64,000 nucleotides of DNA, from assembly GCF_001578185.1 (NCBI RefSeq), contig NZ_CP011008.1, forward strand, positions 3,128,001 through 3,192,000. The letters are read 5' to 3'. Position numbers and translations under genes: made by a program. Below, piece by piece: positions 28,301 to 37,576 of this stretch; positions within the stretch are counted from its first letter, which is position 1; the number at the start of each line of letters is the position of its first letter. The notes below the pieces were generated by a model. It was not told the DNA's origin. It saw only the letters and a list, made by a program, of their open reading frames with translations, and searched no databases. The stretch is from Peribacillus simplex. GTDB taxonomy: Bacteria > Bacillota > Bacilli > Bacillales > DSM-1321.

Positions 28301-28582
28301 TTATTTCAGATTGATCTCATGGTTCATTTTATAATTCTTTTTCAAAAATACTGGACAATCCCATTCACAGACAAGGTCCTTAGCCAAGGAAACGACCCAG
28401 TCCTTTGTAATATGATACTTTTCTCCATCAACAGTAATAAACACTTCACCGTCTGTCACATAGAAAACTTCCTGTTCTTCTAGATGCCACACTCCTTTAT
28501 CCGTTTCGCCTACCCATGGTTCCCACGTGTCAACACCTAGTTGTTGTGCTTCTTCTGCTATAAGTTTTTTCATAAAAAACAT
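28301..28582 (-). CDS. Small cupin (DUF861-like)
   Basis: 93 aa single-domain cupin: LGVDTWEPWVGETDKGVWHL, QEVFYVTDGEVFITVDGEKYHI and CEWDCPVFLKKNY. This is the pattern of the ethanolamine/ureidoglycine-type cupins in which W(E/D)CP... ends the barrel. Often found beside amine catabolism genes, role uncertain. GAGAGGAT precedes the ATG. 50 bases after the MATE gene, so likely the last gene of the amine oxidase operon. Confidence 0.85.
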   Translation of the reverse strand: MFFMKKLIAEEAQQLGVDTWEPWVGETDKGVWHLEEQEVFYVTDGEVFITVDGEKYHITKDWVVSLAKDLVCEWDCPVFLKKNYKMNHEINLK

Positions 28583-28632
28583 GGTGATCCTCTCTCTTTC
28601 TTATAGATAATTTTGAAGGAATAGGTTCGGTT

Positions 28633-30051
28633 CTATAAACGTACTGTCTTAACATTTGTATCTTTTAAACGTTTGAACTCTTTTTTCATAAAGTATATGG
28701 CAATGAGAACGCCTGGAATTTCTGCAGCAGGACCTGCATACCATATACCTTCTACACCCCAGAATTTCGGGAAAATAAATAGAAACGGGAACATGAACAA
28801 CAGCATTTTGCTAACACTAATAAACGTTGCGGACCAGTTTTTCTCTTGTGCTTCGAAATAACCGGAGATAAGCAAGCTGACTGCATTAAGCGTAAACAAA
28901 GAATTGAAAACAACTGTCGTCCAAATGCCCAGTTTCTGCAATTCAGGATTACCAACTGAAAAAAATGACACAATTGGATCTGCAAAAACGATTAGTATGG
29001 CTGTTACAATCACAAAGAAGGCAACCGTAAAAATGAGTCCCATCTTAATTGCTTGTTTAACACGATCAAGGTTGCCTGCTCCGTAATTATAACTAATGAT
29101 CGGTTGAAGCCCTGTCATCCCACCGAGCGCTGCTAAGGCGAGCATATTTGTAATGTAACCGTTTTGAATCGTGAAAGCGGCAACGTGCAGCCCACCACCG
29201 TAGCTTTGCAGCATGTTGTTGAAGAAAATAATGGCAAAAAACATCATGAACAGACTCGAGAAAGATGCAAAGCCCGTCCAAGCCACTTCACCGATCGTCT
29301 TGAGATTAATCATCATATCTTTCATTTTTGGCTTAAGTTTTGTTTTACCAAACCAGAAATAAAAGATCAGGAAAACAGGGATCGATTGCGAAATCGTATT
29401 GGCCCATGAGGAACCCATCATCCCCATGTCATACTTCGTTACCATAATCCATTCTGTAATCCCAGCAACAACTGCTGCGACTAACCAACTGTTCATTGAT
29501 AATACAGGTTTTTCATCGATATTGGTTAAAACACTTAATACAACGGCCAATATCGTTAATGGCAATGAAGTCCAGAGCAGTCGGCTATATTGCACTGCAT
29601 ATGGAAGCGCTTCATCACTTGCTCCGAATAAGGTCATAATTTGATTTTCAAAGACCACTCCAAATACAGCGAGCAAAATGGAGACGAAAAGAGTAAACCA
29701 TAAGGTTTGTCCCATAATACCTCTAGCTTCTTCGATTTTCCCTTTTCCAAGTCGAAGTGAAATGACCGCTCCGGCTCCCACACCCAAAAGAACGCCAAGC
29801 ATACGGGTAATAACCATGACCGTAAATCCAATTCCTATCCCTTCAACTTCCAGCTCCTGAAAGCCACTGACGAAATAGCCATCGACAACCGCTGCAACTC
29901 CTAGAATCGCGTTAGCCATAATCCCTGCCAAAGCAAATCGTAAATATAGTAACGGAATACTTTTGGTTCCCAGCACTGAATCATACACTGGCTTATTCAT
30001 TACTTCTACTTGCTCTATCTTCGGTGACGGACGGTTGTCAGCTATTTCCAT
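28633..30051 (-). CDS. MATE-family multidrug/metabolite exporter
   Basis: 472 aa with twelve hydrophobic helices. AVVDGYFVSGFQELEVEGIGIG, GVGAGAVISLRLGKGKIEEA and LGGMTGLQPIISYNYGAGNLDRV are characteristic MATE segments (MepA/NorM). Start at 30051 (MEIADNRP), 8 bases from AGGGGGA. Position inside an amine catabolic operon suggests export of an amine or toxic aldehyde-derived product (inference). Confidence 0.9.
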   Translation of the reverse strand: MEIADNRPSPKIEQVEVMNKPVYDSVLGTKSIPLLYLRFALAGIMANAILGVAAVVDGYFVSGFQELEVEGIGIGFTVMVITRMLGVLLGVGAGAVISLRLGKGKIEEARGIMGQTLWFTLFVSILLAVFGVVFENQIMTLFGASDEALPYAVQYSRLLWTSLPLTILAVVLSVLTNIDEKPVLSMNSWLVAAVVAGITEWIMVTKYDMGMMGSSWANTISQSIPVFLIFYFWFGKTKLKPKMKDMMINLKTIGEVAWTGFASFSSLFMMFFAIIFFNNMLQSYGGGLHVAAFTIQNGYITNMLALAALGGMTGLQPIISYNYGAGNLDRVKQAIKMGLIFTVAFFVIVTAILIVFADPIVSFFSVGNPELQKLGIWTTVVFNSLFTLNAVSLLISGYFEAQEKNWSATFISVSKMLLFMFPFLFIFPKFWGVEGIWYAGPAAEIPGVLIAIYFMKKEFKRLKDTNVKTVRL

Positions 30052-30095
30052 AAGCATGTCCCCCTATAAATAATTACGAAGTAAGTTAAGCTCAA

Positions 30096-31568
30096 TTAAT
30101 TCGCATACCAACCTACAGGCTTGGCATGCTGGTGGGTATTGATTTGCTTCGTTTCCATAAAGTGCTCTAGCCCAACAGCACCTAACGCTCGGCCGATTCC
30201 ACTTTGCTTATATCCTCCCCAAGGACCTTCAACATAAGCGAGATGATAACAATTAATCCAAGTAATTCCCGCACGCAAATTACTAATGACACGTTTTGCT
30301 CGATCCATATCTTCAGTAAATACAGCACCAGCTAATCCATAAATGGAATCATTCGCTTTTTGGATGGCATCTTCCTCATCTTTAAATTTCTGTACAACAA
30401 GGACTGGACCAAAAATCTCTTCCTTAACAATACGCATATTCGCATTTACATCAGCAAAGATCGTTGGCGCAATAAAAAATCCTCGATCAAGCCCATTTTC
30501 TGTTAAGCGCTTACCACCACAAACTAATTTTGCACCTTCTTCGATTCCGCTCTTGATGTACTGTAAAACTTCATTCATATGAAGCTCGTTTGTGAGGGCT
30601 CCCATTTCAATGTTTTCGCTTTCCCCGTTGCCAACTACAATATTGCTTGCACGCTCGGCCAATCTTTCAACAAACTTATCGTATATGGTCTCATGTACAA
30701 GCAAACGAGATGCAGCTGAACAAACTTGCCCAGCATTGTGGAAAATACCAAACATCGCATTCTCGACTGCAGTTTCAAAATCCACATCGTCGAACACAAT
30801 AAGTGGAGATTTACCACCCAGTTCAAGTGTGATTTTTTTCATATTGCCCGCAGCTGCGCGCATAATGCTTTGGCCTGTTTTTGTTCCGCCGGTAAAGGCA
30901 ATCTTGTCAACATCATGGTTCTCGGCAAGCTCATTCCCAACTTTTGATCCAGGTCCCAATACCAAGTTTGCCACTCCGGCCGGAAGTCCAATCTCTTCGA
31001 TAATTTCAAATAATTTGAATACGCTTACAGGAGTGACCTCAGCAGGCTTAAATACAATTGTATTCCCTGCGGCGAGTGCAGGAGCAATTTGCCAAACAGC
31101 TAACATAAGCGGGAAGTTCCAAGGTACAATAAGTCCACAAACACCAATCGGTTCATGAATAATTATTGTTTCCGAAGAATCAGCACGAGTGTAAGATTCC
31201 TTTTTCATGCCTTTGATCAAGTCAGCATAATAGCGGAAGCATTGAATCGATACCGGAATATCCACATAGGTAGTTGCACGAATAACCTTACCGTTATTTG
31301 CAGTTTCCAAACGTGCAAGTTCAGCTGCCTTCTCTTCAAGTCTGTCTGCAATTTTATAAAGATAGTCAGCTCTTTCATCAGCCGATAAATTCGACCAGAT
31401 CCCGCTGTCAAACGCTTTACGAGCCGCCTTGATTGCTATCTTCGCATCGTCTGCTGATCCATCAGCAGACGTTGCGATCACCTCTCCGGTTCCAGGATTG
31501 ATAATGTTTCTTCTAGCACCGGATAACGCTTCTACCCATTTCCCGTCAATGAACATGTTAATTTTCAT
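30096..31568 (-). CDS. Aldehyde dehydrogenase (aminoaldehyde type)
   Basis: 490 aa NAD(P)-dependent ALDH of the betaine-aldehyde/PuuC/phenylacetaldehyde branch. Motifs: VPWNFPLMLAVWQIAPALAAGN, KITLELGGKSPLIVFDD (catalytic Glu) and GIFHNAGQVCSAASRLLVHE (catalytic Cys), EEIFGPVLVVQKF. Start at 31568 follows AAAGGAGAG; the longer form overlapping the amine oxidase gene is not needed. Expected to oxidise the aldehyde made by the upstream FAD enzyme. Confidence 0.92.
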   Translation of the reverse strand: MKINMFIDGKWVEALSGARRNIINPGTGEVIATSADGSADDAKIAIKAARKAFDSGIWSNLSADERADYLYKIADRLEEKAAELARLETANNGKVIRATTYVDIPVSIQCFRYYADLIKGMKKESYTRADSSETIIIHEPIGVCGLIVPWNFPLMLAVWQIAPALAAGNTIVFKPAEVTPVSVFKLFEIIEEIGLPAGVANLVLGPGSKVGNELAENHDVDKIAFTGGTKTGQSIMRAAAGNMKKITLELGGKSPLIVFDDVDFETAVENAMFGIFHNAGQVCSAASRLLVHETIYDKFVERLAERASNIVVGNGESENIEMGALTNELHMNEVLQYIKSGIEEGAKLVCGGKRLTENGLDRGFFIAPTIFADVNANMRIVKEEIFGPVLVVQKFKDEEDAIQKANDSIYGLAGAVFTEDMDRAKRVISNLRAGITWINCYHLAYVEGPWGGYKQSGIGRALGAVGLEHFMETKQINTHQHAKPVGWYAN

Positions 31569-31581
31569 AAACAACTCTCCT

Positions 31582-32868
31582 TTACGCAATAATATCGAGC
31601 AATTTGAAACCAATATGTGCTATATTTACCAGCATCGCTTTCTGATTATAGAACGGGAATGATTTGAGGCGTTGCTTTTCAAATCGATATCCACCTGCAC
31701 TCCCCGTAACGATCCATTGTGCCAATAACTTACCGAACAATGTCGAGAGAGAAGCGCCGTGGCCCGTATAACCCGTTGCGAAATATGCTCCTTCTTTGGA
31801 TCTGCCGATAACCGGGAACGTATCAATTGTAACCCCGATAAATCCACCCCAACGGTATTCAAGTTTACTACCAGCTAATTTTGGCATTATATTAACCATG
31901 GCATCGTAAACACTTTGATAAACGGTATCGCCCAAGTTTGGACGAATATCGCCACCGCCAAATACGATCCGATTATCTGGTGTACGTCGGAAATAGTAAA
32001 GGAAATTGCTTGTATCAAAAACCATACGATCTTTAGGAATGACGGTACTTACCAGTGATTCTGGAAGCTGTTCAGTAGCAATAATACGTGCCGAAATTGG
32101 CAGTACGCCTTTGTTCAGTTCATTCATGATTTTTCCGGAGTAACCATCAGTAGCGACTATAATGTCTTTCGCAGTAACAGCACCTTTTTCTGTTACAACT
32201 TTTACACGGTTTTGACCATACTCAATAGATAGTGCTTTAGAATGCTCAAAGATTTTTGCACCAATCGATTTAGCTGCTTCTCCCAAACCAATTGCATAGT
32301 TCAGTGGCTGGAACGAGTAACTCGAGTTGTCGACTAAGCAGCCATAATAAAGTGGTGAGTCGATCTCTTGATGCAACTGGCTTCTATCAAGCACGCTTGA
32401 TTCGTACCCGAAATTTTTGTTTAAGTATTCGCTTTCATGTTTCAATTCTTCAAAGTGCTTGGCTTTGTAAGCCGCCACAATGTGACCTGTCTTTCTAAAG
32501 TTACAGTTGATTTGATGCTCTTCTATGATTTTTTTAACCAATTCAACACTAAACAGGGAGAGATCGTTAAGCTGTCTCGCCTCGTCGACACCATACTTTT
32601 TGGCAAGCTCCTGTACCGTTGGCTTATAGCCTGGCAATACCATCCCGCCGTTACGACCGCTGGCACCATATCCGATCGTTTCTTGCTCAAGGACCATGAC
32701 ACTCTTCCCTAATTTTTGCAAATGATAAGCAGAAGAAAGACCTGTGAAACCTGCGCCAATAATGACAACATCCGCCTCTTCATTTCCTTCAAGAAGCTTT
32801 TCTTTTTCATAGCTGTTTGCAGTCGCTGCCCACAGTGAGTGAGTATCCATTCGATCCATCTTATCCAT
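31582..32868 (-). CDS. FAD-dependent amine oxidase (PuuB/OrdL-like)
   Basis: 428 aa DAO-family oxidoreductase. ADVVIIGAGFTGLSSAYHLQ is the dinucleotide fold, GASGRNGGMVLPGY the FAD motif typical of gamma-glutamylputrescine oxidase and relatives, and EYRWGGFIGVTIDTFPVIGR plus GYTGHGASLSTLFGKL the C-terminal flavin region. Oxidises an amine to an aldehyde with H2O2 formation. First gene of the minus-strand operon; AAGGAG lies 11 bases before the ATG. Divergent from the MerR fusion gene, which probably controls it. Confidence 0.9.
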   Translation of the reverse strand: MDKMDRMDTHSLWAATANSYEKEKLLEGNEEADVVIIGAGFTGLSSAYHLQKLGKSVMVLEQETIGYGASGRNGGMVLPGYKPTVQELAKKYGVDEARQLNDLSLFSVELVKKIIEEHQINCNFRKTGHIVAAYKAKHFEELKHESEYLNKNFGYESSVLDRSQLHQEIDSPLYYGCLVDNSSYSFQPLNYAIGLGEAAKSIGAKIFEHSKALSIEYGQNRVKVVTEKGAVTAKDIIVATDGYSGKIMNELNKGVLPISARIIATEQLPESLVSTVIPKDRMVFDTSNFLYYFRRTPDNRIVFGGGDIRPNLGDTVYQSVYDAMVNIMPKLAGSKLEYRWGGFIGVTIDTFPVIGRSKEGAYFATGYTGHGASLSTLFGKLLAQWIVTGSAGGYRFEKQRLKSFPFYNQKAMLVNIAHIGFKLLDIIA

Positions 32869-33054
32869 AGCTAGTTCTTCTCCTTCTGTGACATGTATGC
32901 TATAATACAGTCAAAATTTATTCAAAATATTCACACTTCTTGAGTCCATCATATGACTTGGAGTTTCCTCCATGTCAATAGCCATTTGAGAGTTTTTTGA
33001 ATTCATTTTCGTAAAAAAGTGGAGTTACTCCACTTTCTTCATTGGGGGGCATCT
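32869..33054. promoter_or_regulatory. Divergent promoter with MerR-type palindromes
   Basis: 33016-33036 holds a 10-bp inverted repeat around one base (AAAGTGGAGT-T-ACTCCACTTT). A partial copy, GGAGTTTCCTCC, is near 32960-32972. TATAAT on the plus strand near 32892 and TTGACT on the minus strand near 32925 could be promoter parts for merR and the amine oxidase. The palindrome abuts the merR ribosome site, which suggests autoregulation. Confidence 0.65.
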
Positions 33055-34287
33055 ATGAAAATTGGTACATTTGCAAAGCTTTTTCATGTTACGACCGATA
33101 CCGTTCGTTATTACATTGAACAAGGATTATTAATACCAGACAAAAAAAACACCCAGTATCAAATGAACCAATTGTGTCTCGACGACATGGCTTTTATTAC
33201 TGAGCTGAAAAAATTTCATTTTTCACTGCTAGAAATTCAACAAATTTTATCGTATCGGCGTGTCACAAACTTCTCGGACCATGAGGATATCGACTACTAC
33301 AACAACTTGCTCAATGATAAAAAGAGCCAGCTGACCAAGAAAAAAGAAGACATTTCAAAAGCTATCAAATTGATTGAAAAAACGGTTCAAACCAATTCGC
33401 CTTCATCCAAAGAAGAGAGTTTTACAGGAATCCCACTTTCCTTTGTAAATCTGCTCTATTGTCCGAAGTGCCACATTCCGCTTGAAATGAAAGATATAAT
33501 GATTAAAAAAGTCTACATTCAAACGGGGAATTTAGCTTGTACCTGTGGATACGAGGCAGCTATCGAGGAAGGTATTATCATTACCGCGAACTTGTACGAG
33601 ACGTCTCCTTATCCATCTTATTTTTACGATAAAGAAACGATTAAAGAGATCAAGCCCAAAATGATTAACTTATTTGAAAAAAGTAATTTTTGGTTTCAAA
33701 AAGTTCTACAAAATGTAGATTTGAAAAACAAGGTAATCGTGGAAACAAACGTTGACGCAGTTGTATCACTACCCAAATATATCGATGTTCTTGAAACGAG
33801 CGCATCCTATATATTCAGTGGCTATTCGCTTCAGATGCTCAAGAAGGTTAGAAAAAGAATTGAGCGTATGAACCCGAAGCCAAATGCCCTTTATATTTTG
33901 AATTCTGATTTAAATCTGCCATTGAAACCGCTTAGCATCGATGTTTTTGTAGATAGTTTTACAGCAAATGATTTTTCACTGCTCAATCCGCAATTCCCAA
34001 TTCATGTTCTAAAAAACTATTTTCATTGCAGTTCAACAATTGTCGGCGGGTACTCCTATTATGATAGCTCGGCCAAATCCTTGAAAAATATTTCAGCCTT
34101 ATATCCAAATTCCCACGAGCATATTTTATATCCAAAATACATAGAAGAAAATATATCAGTTAACGGATTTCAAATTACGCAAAGTGAAAATATCGGTTTC
34201 TGTACAGATCCAGGACCTTTTTTTGATTATCATGTAATAGACGAAAAATTCCACATGCTAATGTATTTAGCTAGTACGAAAAAATAG
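33055..34287 (+). CDS. MerR regulator fused to zinc ribbon and methyltransferase-like domain
   Basis: ~410 aa from the ATG at 33055 (GGGGGGC upstream). Residues 1-70 are a MerR helix-turn-helix (MKIGTFAKLFHVTTDTVRYY, IEQGLLIPDKKN); ~80-125 a coiled-coil; ~140-180 a zinc ribbon with CPKCH and CTCGYEAAIEEG; ~205-410 resembles a class I methyltransferase of the RlmA type (VDLKNKVIVETNV, LNLPLKPLSIDVFVDSF). The glycine-rich SAM loop is absent (VIVETNVDAVVSLP), so this domain may sense rather than methylate. Divergent from the amine oxidase operon. Ordinary MerR proteins are 120-280 aa, so the size is unusual. Confidence 0.8.
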   Translation: MKIGTFAKLFHVTTDTVRYYIEQGLLIPDKKNTQYQMNQLCLDDMAFITELKKFHFSLLEIQQILSYRRVTNFSDHEDIDYYNNLLNDKKSQLTKKKEDISKAIKLIEKTVQTNSPSSKEESFTGIPLSFVNLLYCPKCHIPLEMKDIMIKKVYIQTGNLACTCGYEAAIEEGIIITANLYETSPYPSYFYDKETIKEIKPKMINLFEKSNFWFQKVLQNVDLKNKVIVETNVDAVVSLPKYIDVLETSASYIFSGYSLQMLKKVRKRIERMNPKPNALYILNSDLNLPLKPLSIDVFVDSFTANDFSLLNPQFPIHVLKNYFHCSSTIVGGYSYYDSSAKSLKNISALYPNSHEHILYPKYIEENISVNGFQITQSENIGFCTDPGPFFDYHVIDEKFHMLMYLASTKK

Positions 34288-34344
34288 CACACAAAGGGAG
34301 ACTATAACTATAACTCTCACTTTTCATTTACATGAATGTAGGCC

Positions 34345-34374
34345 TACTGGATACTATGGGTATCCGGTTTTTTT
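34345..34374 (+). terminator. Terminator after the MerR fusion gene
   Basis: ACTGGATAC/GTATCCGGT stem with TATGG loop, followed by seven T. Confidence 0.85.
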
Positions 34375-34442
34375 GTTATCATTCAATCCTAAGTTTTAAA
34401 GGGGAAGGAGTAGTCCTAGAATCAAATGAATCACTTGATAAA

Positions 34443-34482
34443 AAAGAAGGATAGATCAGGTGAATGATCTATCCTTCTTTTG
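34443..34482. terminator. Perfect 16-bp hairpin, probably bidirectional terminator
   Basis: AAAGAAGGATAGATCA (34443-34458), loop GGTGAA, exact complement 34465-34480 ending TTTTG. The stretch 34483-34739 beyond it shows no gene. Confidence 0.75.
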
Positions 34483-34739
34483 CCAATAAAGCTGATGATT
34501 AAATGGAGTTTTCAATTAATGATAAACGAAGTGATCAGCCCTCTGCAGAATTCTTTCGAACCTATGTAATAGAAATGTTTTAGTTTTTTCAATTTATTAA
34601 GTTCGTCTTCTCCAATACAAAGCTGTGTAACTTACAAACTGTACATCCTTCCTATTCCATTCAAGGGACAGGGTTAACTGGCTTTTCACTTGGAAAACCG
34701 ATGAACCTCACTATAGTTATTGCGATCTATGCCTGATTT

Positions 34740-34970
34740 TTGAAAGAACTTGGACTTCCGCTGCGGTTTCCGGGCAAGCCAGGTGCTTACGGCAGCCTCT
34801 TGAAAGTTACATATGTGGGGCTTCTCGCGAAGGCAACTGTTTGGGCGGCGACCGAAGAGCGTTGTGCCAATCAGGCATTCTACATCACGAATGGCGATAT
34901 GTTCCGCTGGAATGAATTATGGCCGAAAGCAAATTCAATGTAACTGCTCCCTTATTAGGCTCTCAACCGT
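34740..34970 (+). pseudogene. Fragment of an SDR/epimerase-family protein
   Basis: The frame reads LGLPLRFPGKPGAYGSLLKV, KATVWAATEERCANQAFYIT and NGDMFRWNELWPK, which matches the C-terminal third of atypical SDR proteins (progesterone 5-beta-reductase/iridoid synthase-like, PRISE). No N-terminal part is present and the frame is lost after WPK. Gene debris. Confidence 0.65.
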
Positions 34971-35152
34971 ATGTCATCAAGATAAAATTAAAACACCCCA
35001 AAACGAATAAAGAGTAATTTTTTCTGCGAAATCTTTAAAAAAAGCGCCCCTTCAAATGAAGCCCTGTACATGTATAATATCAAAATTTTTATGCACAATA
35101 AAAAAAGTTGAAGGATAACCCTTTAGTAAAAATAATGAAGGAGACTTTTAAA

Positions 35153-35320
35153 TTGACACAAAAACAACAATATCAGCAAGCTATCAATGCAGCTCAAAAA
35201 GCTCAACAGGCTGTTCAATCTGCTCAAGCTAATGAGAATTCACAACAATTCCAACAAGCACAGCAACAGCTTGAAAAAGCTCAACAACAACTTCAAGAAG
35301 TTCAACAATCTTGGTTCTAG
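35153..35320 (+). CDS. Small Gln/Ala-rich coiled-coil protein
   Basis: 55 aa if the TTG at 35153 is used, which has GAAGGAGA at good spacing; an upstream ATG at 35108 has none. About a third of the residues are Gln (QQYQQAINAAQKAQQAVQSA; QFQQAQQQLEKAQQQLQEVQ), predicting one long amphipathic helix. Composition recalls small spore proteins but I recognise no defined family. Stands alone between gene debris. Confidence 0.6.
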   Translation: MTQKQQYQQAINAAQKAQQAVQSAQANENSQQFQQAQQQLEKAQQQLQEVQQSWF

Positions 35321-35667
35321 TTCCATCTACATAAAGTAACGTTCTTGCTGCATCAAAATGAAAATAATCACTTGAAGAGAATAAAGAAGATGGATTAGTG
35401 AAATATGCTATAGTGCTTTCAATAGTCCTGGGCTCCCGGATGGAATAAATAGGGTCTCTTAATGTTTTTAACATAGTTATAGACTTGAAGCATTTCAAGT
35501 TATTACATCGCGGATTTTTTGCGTTTTGTGCCTGTAACGTCAAGTAGCCTCAAAAAACGATGAAAATGGTGTTATCGGGACTACCTTGTATTTGCTTCCC
35601 TTTTTATTGGTACCTTGAATAAGGAAGGTACATCCATTGACCAATGTAAGACTTTGTCTATTTCTTT
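35321..35667. other. Intergenic stretch, no gene seen
   Basis: Nothing with a ribosome site and a protein-like frame. A minus frame over 35229-35543 has no homology I recognise. Confidence 0.45.
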
Positions 35668-35800
35668 TTTAAGTTAAAATGATTATTTAACAGCAATGCT
35701 TCTTCTTCAGTAGGTGTATCAAATCTACCCAACACCATTTATTACCCGAATCAGCTAAACGTCGTAAGGGTATAATATTTATTAATTTAAAATCGTTCAT
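35668..35800 (-). pseudogene. N-terminal remnant of a CorA-like Mg2+ channel
   Basis: Minus strand: MNDFKLINIIPLRRLADSGN, KWCWV, then after a one-base shift RFDTPTEEEALLLNNHFNL and stop. The W-V-D..TPTEEE..LL..HF order is the conserved N-terminal piece of CorA. The membrane part is missing. Confidence 0.5.
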
Positions 35801-36174
35801 GACCGCAAAAGTACAATCATATGAACACTCCTATTTTATTGTAATTAAACTAGTTCTTTGCCTCTCATCAGTTTCCAACTAGTCACACCTTTCATACATA
35901 TCAAACCAGTTACAGTTAGGTTGTTTTAACACTTTTGAAACTCCCTAACCATGCGTTGGGGCCTTTAACGGTTTTCGATGAGTTTCTGTTCTTTAATTAC
36001 TTTTTTCTATTAAATTGATTTTCATTACAGGAAAGTAAAAATATTCCTCAACTGATAATCGGTAGAGTAATTCCCACGATTGGGAACTAACCCTCTCACA
36101 CCTCCAGCATTAACAACAAAACGCCAAATGGAGCCGTTACTCGATGTAACATGCATTTGAAAGGGAGAATAAGG
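35801..36174 (+). other. Upstream region of the antiporter gene
   Basis: No gene. AAGGGAG precedes the ATG at 36175. I saw no riboswitch-like blocks here. Confidence 0.45.
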
Positions 36175-37356
36175 ATGATTACATACTGGATCATTTTACT
36201 GGCCATCGCGGTAGGGATTGTTTTTATCGCAGAAAAAATGAAACAACCGTACCCTACATTTCTTGTTATTGTTGGGTTGTTAATAGGGATTTTACCTATT
36301 CCCGGCTTGTCTGATATCAAGAGTTATGCTGCAACTGACACTGTATTCCAAACCACAGTCATTTTAATCTTTTTATCAGCTCTATTAGGAGATGCAGCAC
36401 TTAAACTTCCGATTATGGAACTAAACCGGAGTAAGAAACCTATCCTATTACTTTCATTTGTAGGAACATTCTTGACGTTTTTAATCGTTTCTTTTCTAAT
36501 GTACTTTTTACTGAACCTTTCTCTACAACAGGCACTAATCTTTGGAGCATTGATGGCTGCCACTGATCCTGTTTCCGTCCTTAGTATTTTCAAGGCTCTA
36601 GGTTTGAATAAACGGTTATCCATTATTGTCGAAGGAGAAAGTTTAGCGAATGATGGAGTAGCCGTTGTGTTATTTAAAATTGCACTTGTGACCACTGTTT
36701 TAAGTCTAGGAGGTACTTTTGGGGCTTCTATGGAATTCATAAAAGTAGTTAGTGGAGGTATCGTTATCGGTGGAATAGGCGGATTTATCGCTTCCCATAT
36801 TACGTCCAAAATCGACAATTATTTGATCGAAATCGGTCTTTCCCTGGTTCTCTTTTATGGTGCATTTGATCTTGGGGAACATTTTCATGTTTCAGGTGTG
36901 ATCTCAGTCGTGACAGCAGGTTTAATCCTCGGGACCTATGGGAAAAATATCGGAATGTCTGACCTGACACATGAGAAAATGAATTCCTTTTGGGGAATTG
37001 TTGCCTTCCTCTCAAATGCACTGATTTTCTTATTGGTAGGGTTAGAAGTCAGTAGCATTAATTTTTTAGATAAAGGATGGTTAATTATTGGAAGTATTTT
37101 AATCGTACTCCTGGCCCGATTTGCTGCCGTGTATACCAGTCTTGCTTTTGATAAAAACATCCCAACTTCCTGGAAGCATGTAATTGCCTGGGGAGGATTA
37201 AAAGGTTCGCTTTCTATTGCTCTTATATTAAGTGTTACACCGGAGTTTGAAGGGCGGGAGCTGCTTTTAGCGATGACGTTCAGTAATGTTGTATTTTCTC
37301 TATTAGTTCAGGGAACGACACTCAAAAAATTAGTCGCTTTTGTCGGCGTGAAATAG
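36175..37356 (+). CDS. CPA1-type Na+(K+)/H+ antiporter (NhaP-like)
   Basis: ~393 aa with about 12 membrane helices. FGALMAATDPVSVLSIFKALG contains the family Asp (TDP), followed by IIVEGESLANDGVAVVLFK (the ND ion-binding pair) and AWGGLKGSLSIALILS (conserved Arg/Lys region). Lacks a long cytosolic tail. Start at 36175 chosen over 36151 for the AAGGGAG site. Placed before K+ uptake genes, so it probably exchanges Na+ or K+ for protons. Confidence 0.9.
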   Translation: MITYWIILLAIAVGIVFIAEKMKQPYPTFLVIVGLLIGILPIPGLSDIKSYAATDTVFQTTVILIFLSALLGDAALKLPIMELNRSKKPILLLSFVGTFLTFLIVSFLMYFLLNLSLQQALIFGALMAATDPVSVLSIFKALGLNKRLSIIVEGESLANDGVAVVLFKIALVTTVLSLGGTFGASMEFIKVVSGGIVIGGIGGFIASHITSKIDNYLIEIGLSLVLFYGAFDLGEHFHVSGVISVVTAGLILGTYGKNIGMSDLTHEKMNSFWGIVAFLSNALIFLLVGLEVSSINFLDKGWLIIGSILIVLLARFAAVYTSLAFDKNIPTSWKHVIAWGGLKGSLSIALILSVTPEFEGRELLLAMTFSNVVFSLLVQGTTLKKLVAFVGVK

Positions 37357-37576
37357 GATATATAATAAACGTCTAAACTACAGTTCTTATCCATGGGAAT
37401 AACTCCAGAATATCTCCTATTAGTGGTGTACTCTTTATTTTCAAGGTATTTGCAGGGCGAATTAGATCTTTAACAGTTGCATTTGAAATAACTATGAGGC
37501 ATAAACCGGATACTATCCATCAGCCGAAAGGAAAAATAATGATTGGATCATCAAAGATATCAGGAGTGAGATAAAA

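Noticed and set aside
35229..35543. 104-codon minus frame antisense to the Gln-rich ORF
   Set aside because: No ribosome site and opposed by a well-placed GGAGG on the other strand.
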